Assembly: GCF_001955695.1 (NCBI RefSeq) | Contig: NZ_CP019236.1 | Span: 2,294,001 to 2,358,000 of the forward strand | Source: Rhodoferax koreense | GTDB taxonomy: Bacteria > Pseudomonadota > Gammaproteobacteria > Burkholderiales > Burkholderiaceae_C | DNA: 64,000 nucleotides | Reading direction: 5' to 3' | In this document: positions 1 to 9,177 of the stretch, one piece after another | How positions within the stretch are numbered: position 1 is the stretch's first letter | Layout of the letters: each line of letters starts with the position of its first letter | Notes under the pieces: generated by a model | What the model saw: the letters and a program-made list of their open reading frames with translations, nothing else | Told to the model about the DNA's origin: nothing | Database searches by the model: none | Program-made: the position numbers and the translations under genes

Positions 1-307
1 GGTTGTCGGCGTCGGCATAGAGGTTGTAGGTGACGCCGTTGTCGCGGATCTGGCGCTGCAGCTGTGCGGTGCGGCGATTCAGGTCGTTGAAGCCTTCGCG
101 GCCGAGATGCTCGAAGAATTCTGACCATTCCGGCGTGGGCGGCGCCTGGGATGCGGCGCTGCGCAGCGGGCCATCGTCCGCCGGGCGTGCCTGGCCCCTC
201 AATTCGTCGAAGTGCCCGGGCAGGGCCGCGCGCGCCAGGACCGAGGCCAGGCCGGATGCGCTTTCCTGCGCTTGTGCTTCGAAGAGGGAGTTGTTCTGTT
301 TTTCCAC
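1..307 (-). CDS. Circularly permuted ATP-grasp protein, N-terminal part (cut by window edge)
   Basis: The minus strand reads from a GTG at 307 without a stop to the window edge. The visible ~102 residues include FFEHLGREGFNDLNRR and a following stretch ending NLYADADN, typical of the N-terminus of the long type 2 circularly permuted ATP-grasp proteins (COG2308), often fused to an alpha-E domain. An in-frame TGA lies two codons upstream of the GTG, which fixes the start. It lies downstream of and co-directional with the transglutaminase/DUF2126 gene, a common pairing in predicted peptide-ligase loci. The terminator between them suggests it has its own promoter. No clear Shine-Dalgarno is visible. 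The catalytic part lies outside the window. Confidence 0.75.
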   Translation of the reverse strand, partial: MEKQNNSLFEAQAQESASGLASVLARAALPGHFDELRGQARPADDGPLRSAASQAPPTPEWSEFFEHLGREGFNDLNRRTAQLQRQIRDNGVTYNLYADADN

Positions 308-411
308 GGGTCACCGCATTGTCACATCGGCGCGCCGCGACGCGCGCCCTTGTGGGCGATTTGCGACGAGGCGGCAACCAGAAAGACGGGCGGCAAAGGC
401 ATGGCGGCATG

Positions 412-457
412 AAAAATCGGCATGGGCAAGGGCCGGGGCGCCTTTGCGCATGCCGAT
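412..457 (-). terminator. Intrinsic terminator of the DUF2126 gene
   Basis: On the minus strand, ATCGGCATG pairs with CATGCCGAT. The inner segments GCAA/TTGC and GG/CC extend the stem, and a run of five T follows. It lies 18 bases past the stop of the transglutaminase/DUF2126 gene. Confidence 0.7.
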
Positions 458-475
458 GGCCGACTCGTGCGGTGT

Positions 476-3400
476 CTAGCGGCGCAGATCCAACGTGAAC
501 GGGAATTCCTTGCTGCCCGGCACGTTGATGGTGGCCGGCGGCACGTTGATCACGCCCGGCGTGTGGCCCATGCGCGTGAAGCGCGACAGGCGCCGGCTCT
601 CCGCGGTGTAGGCGTTGACGGGGAAGGTCTCGTAGCTCAGCCCGCCCGGATGGGTCACGAAGTACTGGCAGCCGCCGACGGAATGTTTCATCCAGGTGTC
701 GACGATGTCGAAGGTCAGCGGCGCGTGGATGCCGATGGTCGGGTGCAGGGCCGACGGCGGGTTCCAGGCGCGGTAACGTACGCCGGCCACGAATTCGCCC
801 ATCACGCCGGTGGACTGCATCGGCAGCGCCTGGCCGTTGCAGGTGACCACATAGCGGCTCTGGTTCATGCCGTTGACCTTGACCTCGATGCGCTCCAGCG
901 ACGAATCCACATACCGCGCGGTGCCGGTGGAGGAGCTTTCCTCGCCGAGCACATGCCAGGGCTCGAGCGCGTTGCGCAAGGTGAGCTCCATGCCCGAAGT
1001 CTGCACCGAGCCGACCAGCGGGAAGCGGAACTCCAGGTGCGGCGCGAACCAGCTCTTGTCGAACGCGTAGCCGGCCATGTTCATCTCGTCGATGATGTCG
1101 TTGAAGTCCATCTGGATGAAGGCGGGCAGCATGAAGCGGTCATGCAGCTCGGTGCCCCAGCGCGTGGCCGGCGCGCGGTAAGGGGTTTTCCAGAAGCGGG
1201 CCACGAAGGCGCGCAGCAGCAGCTGCTGCGCGATGCTCATCCGCGCATGCGGCGGCATCTCGAAGGCGCGCAACTCCAGCAGGCCCAGGCGGCCGGTGCT
1301 GCTGTCGGGCGAATACATCTTGTCGATCGAGAATTCGCTGCGGTGGGTGTTGCCCGTCGCGTCGATCAGGATGTTGCGCAGCGTGCGGTCGACGATCCAC
1401 GGCGGCATGTCCTGGCCGTATTTCTCGCGGTTCTTCGCGACCTGCTCGATGGCGATCTCGAGCTCGTACAACTGGTCGTTGCGGGCTTCGTCCACGCGCG
1501 GCGACTGGCTCGTCGGGCCGACGAACATGCCGCTGAACAGGTAGCTCAGCGACGGGTGGTTGTGCCAGTACAGCAGCATGCTGGTCAGCAACTCGGGTCG
1601 GCGCAGGAATGGGCTGTCGGTCGGCGTGGAGCCGCCCATCACGAAGTGGTTGCCGCCGCCGGTGCCGGTGTGGCGGCCGTCGGTCATGAACTTCTCGGCC
1701 GACAGGCGAGATTCGAACGCCGCGTTGTAGAGGAACTCGGTGTTGTCCACCAGTTCGCCCCAACTGGTGACGGGGTGCACGTTGACTTCGATGACGCCGG
1801 GGTCGGGTGTGACGGCCAGGAGCTTCAGGCGCGGGTCGCGCGGGGGCGGGTAGCCTTCGATGACCAGCTTGACGGCCAGTTGTTCGGCCGTGGTCTCGAT
1901 CGCGGCCAGCAGCTCCAGGTAGTCTTCCAGCAGTTCCAGCGGCGGCATGAACACGTACAGCACGCCGGACTTGGTGCCCACGGCTTCGGCCTTGGGGCCG
2001 CTGGCGCGGCGCGGGTCGCGCACCTCGACGCACAGCGCGGTGCGGGTGATCCAGTGCGCGGATTCCTGGCGCGACGGCACGCGGTTGAAGTCGGCCGGCT
2101 CGGTCTGCGAGGCGGTGCGGGCATTGGCGCTGGAGACCGCCGCGTTGGCTGCGCCGGGCGTGCCGTCCTGGCGCAGGCGGGCGGCCTCGGGCGTGGGCGG
2201 AACGCCCGCGGTGTAGGGCATGCGCGCGCGGTCGCCGAGACGGCCCTTGGCGAAGGCCTCGGCCCAGCTTGGATCGACGCCTGCGCCCGCACCGGTGCCG
2301 GTGGTCGCACCGGAGCCGCGGGCCCCGGCGTAACGCGCGAACATGGCGTTGGCATCCGGCAGCGCGCCGCGTGGGATCGACGGGTCCTGTTCGACCAGGT
2401 AGGGGTAGTCGCCTTCGCTGACCCAGGGCAGGGAGTCGAGCGGCAGGCGCAGGCCCATCGGTGAATCGCCGGGCATGAGGTACATCCGCTCGTCGCGGAA
2501 GAACCAGGGGCCGGTGGTCCACACCGGGCCGGCCAGGCGCGGGCCGTCCTGCGGCTTGAGCGGCAGCACGTAGCCGACCACGGCATCCAGGCCCTGCTCG
2601 AACACGCGGCGCAGCCGTGCGCGTTCCATCTCGTCGCCGAGGCGGGACTTGAACGGATCCACGTTGACCGGCAGCCGGCGTTCGCGCCACAGGTAGTACC
2701 ACACGTCCTCATGGCCGGCGACGATGTAGTCGCTGGTCAGGCCGAGGTTGTGCGCCAGGCGTTCGGTGAAACGCTGCGCGTCTTCGCTGGAGTAGTGCGA
2801 AGGCAGGCGTTCGTCGGCGAACAGATCGGGGTTGCGCCACACCGGCTGTTTGTCGGCCCGCCAGAAGATGTTGAGCGCCCAGCGCGGCAACTGCTCGCCC
2901 GGATACCACTTGCCTTGGCCGAAATGCAGGAAGCCGCCTTTGCCGTATTGGTCGCGCAGCTTGTGCGTGAGCTCGGTGGCAAAGCCACGCTTCGTCGGTC
3001 CGAGCGCGTCGGTGTTCCATTCGGCCGCATCGCGGTCGTTCACGGCGACGAAGGTGGGCTCGCCGCCCATGGTCAGGCGCACGTCGCTGTCGATCAGGTC
3101 CTGGTCGACCTTTTCGCCAAGCGCCAGTACGTCGACCCACTGTTCGTCGGTGTAGGGCTTGGTGACGCGTGGGGACTCGTACAGCCGCGTGACCTTCATG
3201 TGGTGCGCGAATTCGACTTCGGCCTTGTCCACGCCGCCTTCGATCGGCGCGGCGCTGGAGGGCTGCGGTGTGCAGGCCAGCGGGATGTGGCCTTCGCCGG
3301 CGAACAGGCCCGAGGTCGCGTCCAGGCCGATCCAGCCCGCGCCCGGCAGGAACACCTCGCACCAGGCGTGCAGGTCGGTGAAGTCGACCGTGGTGCCGCT

Positions 3401-4054
3401 CGGGCCGTCCAGCGCCTTCACATCGGGCGTGAGCTGGATCAGGTAGCCCGAGACGAAACGCGCGGCCATGCCGCAGTGGCGCAGCAGTTGCACCAGCAAC
3501 CAGCCCGAGTCGCGGCAGGAGCCGCTGGCTTTTTCCAGGGTTTCCTCGGGCGTCTGCACGCCGGGCTCCATGCGGATCAGGTAGCGGATGTCCTTCTGCA
3601 CCTGCTGGTTGATGTAGACCAGGAAGTCGTTGGTCGGTTGTTTTTTTAGATCGAGCTTGTCGAGATAGGCCTGCACCAGCGGCGTGACCGGCTCGGTGGC
3701 GAGGTAGGGCGAGAGTTCTTCCTTGAGCGTGTCGTTGTACTTGATGGGGAAGTTCTGCGCCTCGGGCTCGAGGAAGTAGTCGAACGGGTTGTAGACCGCC
3801 ATCTCCACCACCAGGTCCACCGTGACCTTGAACTCGGTGGTCTTTTCGGGAAACACCAGGCGAGCCTGGTAGTTGGCGAACGGGTCCTGTTGCCAGTTCA
3901 CGAAATGGTTGGCGGGCTCGATCTTGAGCGAATACGAGATGACGTTGCTGCGGCAGTGCGGTGCCGGGCGCAGCCGAATCACTTGGGGCCCGAGGTTGAC
4001 CGGGCGGTCGTACTTGTAGTGCGTGACGTGGTTCAGTGCTGCGTGGATGGACAT
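476..4054 (-). CDS. Transglutaminase-like / DUF2126 family protein
   Basis: A 1192-residue protein starting MSIHAALNHVTHYKYDR, the usual start of this family. The open frame continues upstream far past this point, but only this start matches the family. Residues ~5-90 form the bacterial transglutaminase N-terminal domain. The transglutaminase core follows, with Cys in ASGSCRDSGW, His in DLHAWCEVF and Asp in GLDATSG. From about residue 290 onward is the large DUF2126 region. Family genes travel with circularly permuted ATP-grasp and alpha-E genes in systems predicted (Iyer and Aravind) to make or process amide-linked peptides. The substrate is unknown. A short low-complexity GATTGTGAG-type linker sits near residue 610. 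The gene is divergent from comEC. Confidence 0.88.
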   Translation of the reverse strand: MSIHAALNHVTHYKYDRPVNLGPQVIRLRPAPHCRSNVISYSLKIEPANHFVNWQQDPFANYQARLVFPEKTTEFKVTVDLVVEMAVYNPFDYFLEPEAQNFPIKYNDTLKEELSPYLATEPVTPLVQAYLDKLDLKKQPTNDFLVYINQQVQKDIRYLIRMEPGVQTPEETLEKASGSCRDSGWLLVQLLRHCGMAARFVSGYLIQLTPDVKALDGPSGTTVDFTDLHAWCEVFLPGAGWIGLDATSGLFAGEGHIPLACTPQPSSAAPIEGGVDKAEVEFAHHMKVTRLYESPRVTKPYTDEQWVDVLALGEKVDQDLIDSDVRLTMGGEPTFVAVNDRDAAEWNTDALGPTKRGFATELTHKLRDQYGKGGFLHFGQGKWYPGEQLPRWALNIFWRADKQPVWRNPDLFADERLPSHYSSEDAQRFTERLAHNLGLTSDYIVAGHEDVWYYLWRERRLPVNVDPFKSRLGDEMERARLRRVFEQGLDAVVGYVLPLKPQDGPRLAGPVWTTGPWFFRDERMYLMPGDSPMGLRLPLDSLPWVSEGDYPYLVEQDPSIPRGALPDANAMFARYAGARGSGATTGTGAGAGVDPSWAEAFAKGRLGDRARMPYTAGVPPTPEAARLRQDGTPGAANAAVSSANARTASQTEPADFNRVPSRQESAHWITRTALCVEVRDPRRASGPKAEAVGTKSGVLYVFMPPLELLEDYLELLAAIETTAEQLAVKLVIEGYPPPRDPRLKLLAVTPDPGVIEVNVHPVTSWGELVDNTEFLYNAAFESRLSAEKFMTDGRHTGTGGGNHFVMGGSTPTDSPFLRRPELLTSMLLYWHNHPSLSYLFSGMFVGPTSQSPRVDEARNDQLYELEIAIEQVAKNREKYGQDMPPWIVDRTLRNILIDATGNTHRSEFSIDKMYSPDSSTGRLGLLELRAFEMPPHARMSIAQQLLLRAFVARFWKTPYRAPATRWGTELHDRFMLPAFIQMDFNDIIDEMNMAGYAFDKSWFAPHLEFRFPLVGSVQTSGMELTLRNALEPWHVLGEESSSTGTARYVDSSLERIEVKVNGMNQSRYVVTCNGQALPMQSTGVMGEFVAGVRYRAWNPPSALHPTIGIHAPLTFDIVDTWMKHSVGGCQYFVTHPGGLSYETFPVNAYTAESRRLSRFTRMGHTPGVINVPPATINVPGSKEFPFTLDLRR

Positions 4055-4150
4055 GTAGTTGTCTCTGGAGGCTTCGATGAGAAATTCACTTGGCGTCGCC
4101 AAGCTACCCGCGATACTAGCAAGACCTGAGCCAATCGGCGTGACCGCCGT

Positions 4151-6448
4151 ATGGCCATTGGACATGAGCCCATGCATCGAACCGGATGGCCCGCACCCCT
4201 TCGCTCCGCCTGGATTGGCCCGGCGCTGACCGGCTGGTGCCTGGGCACGGGCCTGCAATTGCAGCAACCGGTGTTGTGGACGGCAGGGCTTTATGCATGC
4301 TGCATGGCGCTGGGGCTTCTGGGATCGGCGCTTGCTGCTATGAATACGGGAGCGTCGCGGCGTGTGCGATGGCCCTCGGCGGTGCACGGGCTGGCCGTCA
4401 TGGCCTGCACCGCGGTCTGCGCTTTCAGCCTGTGCGGCCTGCGCAGCGCCGCCTTCGTGCAGAACGGCCTGTTGCCGGAGCTCGAAGGCGTGGACCTCCG
4501 CATCACCGGCCTCGTGGCCGCGATGCCGCAACGCAACGAAGGCGGGCTGCGCTTTCGCATGGCGGTCGCCTCTGCGGCGCGTGCCTCGGACGGCATCGCC
4601 GTGCGCTTGCCGCCGCAACTCGAATTGCATTGGTACCGCGGCCGCATCGGCTTCGAGACGGCGGGCGGGGAGCCGGCCGACGAACTGCAGTCCACACCGC
4701 CCGACCTGCGCGCCGGTCAGCGCTGGCAGATGACGGTGCGCCTCAAGGCGCCGCATGGCGGGCGCAATCCGCGCGGCTTCGATTACGAGCTGTGGCTGTG
4801 GGAGCAGGCCGTGCAGGCCACCGGCTATGTGCGCGCGGGCCCGAGCGACACGCCGCCCGGATGGCTCGGCGATACCTGGCGGCGGCCCGTGGAGCGCGCG
4901 CGCCAGGCCGTGCGCGACGCGATCTACCGGCGCATGGCGCCGCCGGGGCTGGAAGGTGACGAGGCGCGCACGCAGCAACGGCGCGCGGGCGTGGTGGCGG
5001 CGCTGGTGGTCGGCGACCAGAACGCCATCGACCGCGCCGACTGGGATGTGTTCCGCGCGACCGGCGTCGCGCACCTCGTATCGATCTCGGGCCTGCACAT
5101 CACCATGTTCGCCTGGCTGGCGTCGGCCCTGGTCGGTTGGCTCTGGCGGCGCAGCGATGTGCTGGGCTGGCAGGCCGGCCTGCGCTGGCCCGCGCCGCGC
5201 GTGGCGCTGGTCGGCGGCGTTGGCCTGGCGGCGGCCTATGCCGTGTTCAGCGGCTGGGGTGTGCCTTCGCAGCGCACGGTGTGGATGCTGGTCACCGTCG
5301 GTGTGCTGCGCTGGCGCGGGTTGCGCTGGCCCTGGCCGCTGGTGTGGCTGCTGGCCTGTGCCGTGGTGCTGGCCATCGACCCGTGGGCGCTGCTGCAGGC
5401 GGGCTTCTGGCTCAGCTTCGTGGCCGTTGGCGTGCTGTTTGCCACGGATGGCGGCGCGCAGGCCGCGGGCATCGGCCTGGCCGGCCTGAGACACCGCGCC
5501 CGCGCCATGCTGCGCGAACAGTGGACGGTGACATTGGCGCTGACCCCGCTGACGCTGCTGCTGTTCCAGCAGGTTTCGCTGGTCGGCCTGCTGGCCAACC
5601 TGGTGGCGATTCCCTGGGTCACGCTGGTGGTCACGCCCCTGGCCTTGCTCGGTCTGCTGGCTGCACCAATTTGGGACATGGCTGGTGCCGCGGTGGGCGG
5701 GCTCGCCTGGTGCCTGCAGGGGCTGGCGGCGCTGCCGGGGGCGACGGTCTCGGTCGCCGCGGCCTCGCTCGGGGCCAGCATCGCGGGCCTGGCCGGCGCC
5801 GTGCTGCTGGTGCTGCGCCTGCCCTGGGGGTTGCGCGCGCTCGGTGTGCCATTGCTGTTGCCGGTGCTGTTGTGGCAATCGCCGCGGCCGGCGCCGGGAC
5901 AGTTCGAGTTGCTCGTGGCCGACATCGGCCAGGGCAATGCGGTGCTGGTGCGCACCGCCGACCACAGCCTTGTCTTTGACACCGGCCCGCGCTTCGGCCC
6001 GGACAGCGATGCCGGCCATCTGGTGCTGGTGCCGCTGCTGCGGGCGCTCGGCGAACGCGTCGATACCGTGGTCGTGAGCCACCGCGACAGCGACCACAGC
6101 GGCGGCGCCCAGGCGGTGCTCGAGATGCAGCCGCAGGCGCGGTTGCTGACGTCGATCGAGGCTGCCCATCCCCTGGGCCGGGTGCGGCCCATCGAGCCCT
6201 GCCTGGCCGGACAGCGCTGGGCCTGGGACGGCGTCGACTTCGAAATCCTGCATCCCCGAGCGGCCGACTACGCCGCCAATGCCAAGCCCAATGCCATCAG
6301 CTGTGTGCTGCGCATCTCGAACGGTGCCCATGCCGCGCTGCTCGCGGGCGACATCGAGAAGGCCCAGGAAGCCCGCCTCGCGGCCGATGAGCCCCGGCGC
6401 CTTCACGCCGACGTGCTGCTGGTGCCGCACCACGGCAGCAGGGCCTAG
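4151..6448 (+). pseudogene. comEC: comEC, 5' part, interrupted by prophage
   Basis: ComEC is the inner-membrane channel for single-stranded DNA uptake during transformation. The ~760 visible residues contain the N-terminal membrane/DUF4131 region and the competence domain with its HLVSISGLHITM signature. The metallo-beta-lactamase-like domain has LVADIGQGNAVLV, SHRDSDHSGG and LLAGD. The frame reaches LLVPHHGS and then enters phage DNA, giving only RA before TAG at 6446-6448. The missing C-terminus resumes at 48756. ATG 4151 is used; ATG 4172 (MHRTGW) is an alternative start. The gene lacks the last ~95 residues after HHGS, so the lysogen is probably non-transformable unless the phage excises. 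Confidence 0.93.
6425..6440 (+). other. attL core
   Basis: The 16-bp sequence CCGCACCACGGCAGCA is shared exactly with 48756-48771. It covers the codons for P-H-H-G-S of comEC. Flanking bases differ on both sides (G/T before, G/A after), which defines the core. Confidence 0.93.
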
Positions 6449-6451
6449 TGT

Positions 6452-6670
6452 TTATGCGGCTTGTAGCCGGATTTGCGGGATTTGTGCGAGTTTCGCTGGC
6501 TTTCTCTGCACATATGCCCGCACCTCGTTCCGCAGCCATAGCCGATTCCGGGGCGTCGAAAGCGGGGCTTCGGCCGGGAATCCTGGCAGCTTGACGATCA
6601 CATCGCGGGCATGCCGCTGGCTGCAACGCGCGAAGTCGGCAATCTCTTGCAAAGTCATCAAGTCGTTCAT
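6452..6670 (-). CDS. Excisionase-like / AlpA-type small HTH protein
   Basis: A 72-residue protein, MNDLMTLQEIADFARCSQRH onward, with a winged-helix/HTH_17 pattern: LQEIADFARCSQRHARDVI followed by the basic wing PRNRLWLRNEV. Its size, fold and position 12 bases from attL fit a recombination directionality factor (Xis). Its ATG overlaps the stop of the upstream gene (ATGA), making it the last gene of the leftward pL operon. An alternative role is a small transcription regulator. The function is inferred from location and HTH pattern. Confidence 0.65.
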   Translation of the reverse strand: MNDLMTLQEIADFARCSQRHARDVIVKLPGFPAEAPLSTPRNRLWLRNEVRAYVQRKPAKLAQIPQIRLQAA

Positions 6671-6927
6671 GGTGCACCTCCTCCCTGACCCTTGGCTGGC
6701 CTCATATGGCTTGCCGCCTTGGTAACGGCGGTCACAGTGGCTCGATAGATGTTCCCGTCATTTCTGATGACCTCGTGTTTGCCGAGGTCATAATGCTCCG
6801 TGAACGGATCGAGAAAAGAAGGATGATCGACGTGAACCATCTTGTAACGTGGCTCCGGCCTGATCTCAAGACACAGATCAAGCGCCAGACGTAGCGCGGC
6901 CCCTAGTTCTTCGTTATTGACGCTCAT
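6667..6927 (-). CDS. Hypothetical phage protein, 86 aa
   Basis: Starts MSVNNEELGAALRLALDLCL with an AGGGAAG ribosome site eight or so bases upstream. It has an acidic/helical N-terminus and a central HYDLGKHEVIRNDGNIYRATV segment. I recognise no family. It is translationally coupled to the excisionase-like gene through an ATGA overlap. Confidence 0.7.
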   Translation of the reverse strand: MSVNNEELGAALRLALDLCLEIRPEPRYKMVHVDHPSFLDPFTEHYDLGKHEVIRNDGNIYRATVTAVTKAASHMRPAKGQGGGAP

Positions 6928-6987
6928 TTTTCTTCCCTCTCAGCTCAAAACCGACAAGTTGTAGGTTTTGGATATCTTTCGGCTTCA

Positions 6988-7338
6988 TTAAAGCTCCCCT
7001 TCTTGGGGGAGCTTTCCCTTGGGGAGACCTGGCTTCCGCCCCGCAGCCATGGCGATTGCGAGGACCGCTTGCGTGTAGGCCTTTGGATCTTCCTCAAGCA
7101 AAGCCACGCGCTCGTAACCCTCGTCCATCTTCCGCTGCTGGGCAAGCATTTCGTCCAGGGTCCATCCCAGCGCGCCAGCAATCCGGGCGGCCTTCTCTGT
7201 GGAGATTTTGCTGTCTCTGTGGATGAGCGCATGCACGCTCTGTACCGACATCTCTACTGCCTTGGCCATTTCAGCCATGCTTATCTCAAGGCGGCTCATT
7301 TTCCACTTCATAGCGTGAGAAATCCGGACTGAATTCAT
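6988..7338 (-). CDS. HTH (Xre-like) phage regulator
   Basis: The likely start is ATG 7338 (MNSVRISHAMKWKMSRLEIS), because AAGGAA lies at proper spacing and the upstream gene stops within it (ATGA). About 116 residues. Residues ~17-70 form an HTH_3-type helix-turn-helix with MAEMAKAVEMSVQSVHAL and a terminal IAGALGWTLDEML, like Cro/CI-family DNA-binding domains. The C-terminus is Lys/Pro-rich. The target operator is unknown. Its position late in the pL operon suggests an early-expressed accessory regulator. Confidence 0.75.
   Translation of the reverse strand: MNSVRISHAMKWKMSRLEISMAEMAKAVEMSVQSVHALIHRDSKISTEKAARIAGALGWTLDEMLAQQRKMDEGYERVALLEEDPKAYTQAVLAIAMAAGRKPGLPKGKLPQEGEL
6990..7015. other. 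Perfect 10-bp hairpin across a stop codon
   Basis: AAAGCTCCCC, a 6-base loop, then GGGGAGCTTT. It begins inside the last codons of the HTH gene and ends two bases past its start-side flank. There is no long U tract on either strand, so it could be a weak terminator or an mRNA 3'-end stabiliser within the pL operon. Confidence 0.5.
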
Positions 7339-7862
7339 GGTGCGTTTCCTTCTTTTCCCGGCCTGATCCAATCTTCCAAGCCGTCGAAGCAACTCAGCAG
7401 ATCATGCGTTGTCAAGGTCCATTTGTCATTGTCGGATGCCTCTGTGTTCCACGTCATCACTGAATCCGACAGGGGCTGATTGCCAGCAAGAGCACTCTCG
7501 AAGTTTGAGCCGATGAACTCTCTCATCTCCGCGGCATCCAGAGGCCGGCGCTGCTCAAGACGTTGTATTTCGGCCCGCAACGCCCTGGCGTCGATCCTGA
7601 ACGCCTGCGCTTCACACGACCCTGCGCATGGTGCTGGATGGTCGCCTGTGGCTTGCAGGGCTAGGCGGGCGTCTTTGGCCTGTAGCGCCTCGATCTCGCG
7701 GGCCAATGGAGTGCAGGCATCGCGCCATGCGTCCCAGGCGAAATCCACGCGGTCGTTGGCGTACTGGGTGCCATTCCAATTCAACTCGCCGCGCTCGCAC
7801 CCGCCCCAGCGTTTGCAGATCCATTGCTCGAAGGCGGCGCGGATTTTGTCTTTGTCGATCAT
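7335..7862 (-). CDS. Hypothetical phage protein, 175 aa
   Basis: Starts at ATG 7862 (MIDKDKIRAAFEQWICKRWG) with a strong AAAGGAGG site. This is preferred over longer in-frame starts that overlap the upstream gene. The N-terminus resembles the short DxAFExW modules common in early proteins of Burkholderiales phages. A coiled-coil-like middle follows (ARALRAEIQRLEQRRPLD). The C-terminus is acidic and Trp-containing. The stop overlaps the next start (ATGA). Function unknown. Confidence 0.72.
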   Translation of the reverse strand: MIDKDKIRAAFEQWICKRWGGCERGELNWNGTQYANDRVDFAWDAWRDACTPLAREIEALQAKDARLALQATGDHPAPCAGSCEAQAFRIDARALRAEIQRLEQRRPLDAAEMREFIGSNFESALAGNQPLSDSVMTWNTEASDNDKWTLTTHDLLSCFDGLEDWIRPGKEGNAP

Positions 7863-8110
7863 GTCGCCTCCTTTGGAGCAGGGGCGGCGGAGGATGGCTC
7901 GCGAACAAGCCTGATGTAACGCCAGGGATACTCGGGGGAGTAATCCTCTCCGGGGCGGCCGAACGGGTTTGATTTGTTCGTGGTGTAGATGATGCATGGT
8001 CGATTTCCAGGGATGCGATCCGTGCTATCAAGGTAGTGCATGTAGACCGCCTTAGGAAGCAGCGATTCGACTGGTGTACGGCGCGGTTTGTATGGCTTGC
8101 CTATGATCAT
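7859..8110 (-). CDS. Hypothetical phage protein, 83 aa
   Basis: Starts MIIGKPYKPRRTPVESLLPK and ends with a Pro/Ala tail. It overlaps both neighbours by four bases (ATGA), typical of this early operon. It contains IYTTNKSNPFGRPG and EYPWRYIRL, which resemble no family I can name. Function unknown. Confidence 0.68.
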   Translation of the reverse strand: MIIGKPYKPRRTPVESLLPKAVYMHYLDSTDRIPGNRPCIIYTTNKSNPFGRPGEDYSPEYPWRYIRLVREPSSAAPAPKEAT

Positions 8111-8778
8111 GGCGCGTCCTTTCCAACTATTGAGGCGATACCGTGTTCGGCGAACACGTCCCGCACATGCTGGTCGAGCGTCTTCGGCGCCGTGTCAACT
8201 TCAACGTGCCTGCCCCAATCGGCAATATCGTCAAGCAGGTTTTCATACTGACCGCGGGTCGGTTGCCATCCTGTCGGCTGACTGGATACAGGGGCAGGCA
8301 GCGGCCCCGTCGGGCGCACATCCTGCGCAAATTTCACGAGCTGCTCGCCGGCTTTGTAGAGGCATTCCTTCAGGTCAACCTCTCCAGGCTTCACCGCGAA
8401 CCCGTTGCGCAGGAAGATCGCTTTGATCTGCGCGCGCGTCACAGGCTCGCTCGCCTCTGCTGGCGGTACTGGTGGCGCGGCACGACTCGCGCGGTCAGCA
8501 TCGACATAGGTATGCATCTGCTCTTCCGTGAAGCCTCGAAAGATTGATCCAAAGCGCGACGTGCCGATGAATTCCATGTCTGGCAACGGGGGATAGTCGC
8601 TCGGCTCTGCCGCTACCGGAGTGGATGCGGCAGAGAGAGCGGCGCGGCAGTCGATCAGAAGGTCGCGCACTGCGTCGTGGTTGGCGAGCTCGGGATTGAA
8701 GAGGCCGCCACCCGAGAGATAGGCGGTGATGCGCTCGGTCAGTGCTGGTGCTGCATCCGATGCAGTAGGGGGGTTCAT
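8107..8778 (-). CDS. Hypothetical phage protein, 223 aa
   Basis: Starts MNPPTASDAAPALTERITAY with AAGGAAAC upstream. It looks modular: an N-terminal helical segment, a Pro/Ala linker, a second segment RAQIKAIFLRNGFAVKPGEV, and a C-terminal LLDDIADWGRHVEVD segment. Such mosaic early proteins are common in Burkholderiales phages and have no assigned role. It is co-directional with the pL operon. Confidence 0.7.
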   Translation of the reverse strand: MNPPTASDAAPALTERITAYLSGGGLFNPELANHDAVRDLLIDCRAALSAASTPVAAEPSDYPPLPDMEFIGTSRFGSIFRGFTEEQMHTYVDADRASRAAPPVPPAEASEPVTRAQIKAIFLRNGFAVKPGEVDLKECLYKAGEQLVKFAQDVRPTGPLPAPVSSQPTGWQPTRGQYENLLDDIADWGRHVEVDTAPKTLDQHVRDVFAEHGIASIVGKDAP

Positions 8779-8801
8779 GTTGTTTCCTTATCGGGCAGGG
8801 G

Positions 8802-9074
8802 CTAGATGGCAATCTCATTGCCCTGCTGATCCACAAATGCAGCGCGTGGAAATGGGATGGTGCATAGCAATTTGACATGCGCACGGCCTCGTTCGGTTGT
8901 TCCCCAAACGTCATGGGCGACTGACTTCTTGATAATGCCGTGATGCTCAAGGAAGCTGAACGCCTCCTTGACAGCCTCTGCGTCCATGCGCGGATGCGGC
9001 TCAGGGCAGTAATGACAGTGCAGTAGCACCTCAATCGTGCATGGGGTTCGGCAAGAGTTTTCGGGCAGGCTCAT
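8802..9074 (-). CDS. Hypothetical phage protein, 90 aa
   Basis: The ATG at 9074 (MSLPENSCRTPCTIEVLLHC) overlaps the stop of the 34-residue gene upstream. The middle AEAVKEAFSFLEHHGIIKKS and WGTTERGRAHVKLL suggest a small winged-helix fold. Four Cys/His residues near the N-terminus might bind metal. Function unknown. Confidence 0.65.
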   Translation of the reverse strand: MSLPENSCRTPCTIEVLLHCHYCPEPHPRMDAEAVKEAFSFLEHHGIIKKSVAHDVWGTTERGRAHVKLLCTIPFPRAAFVDQQGNEIAI

Positions 9075-9175
9075 GGTGTACCCAGCAAGGTGATTAGATT
9101 GATCTTGTTGATCGGCCAGAGCTTGCAAGGCCCTGAATGGACGTGACCGCACTTTTGGCAGCGATAGGTGGCCAT
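9071..9175 (-). CDS. Mini zinc-ribbon protein, 34 aa
   Basis: The short frame encodes MATYRCQKCGHVHSGPC and ends LITLLGTP. CQKC plus a nearby CGH..H....C pattern suggests a single zinc ribbon. It fits exactly between its neighbours: three bases after the Gp157 stop, with its own TGA overlapping the next ATG. The coupling supports it although the ribosome site is weak. Confidence 0.5.
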   Translation of the reverse strand: MATYRCQKCGHVHSGPCKLWPINKINLITLLGTP

Positions 9176-9177
9176 GG

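Noticed and set aside
422..2464. Long plus-strand frames opposite the DUF2126 gene
   Set aside because: His/Arg/Gly-rich composition, no domain and no ribosome site; antisense shadows.
476..6433. A single 1985-codon minus-strand frame through the DUF2126 gene and opposite comEC
   Set aside because: Only the part from 4054 downward matches a protein family. The part opposite comEC is a low-complexity shadow typical of GC-rich DNA.
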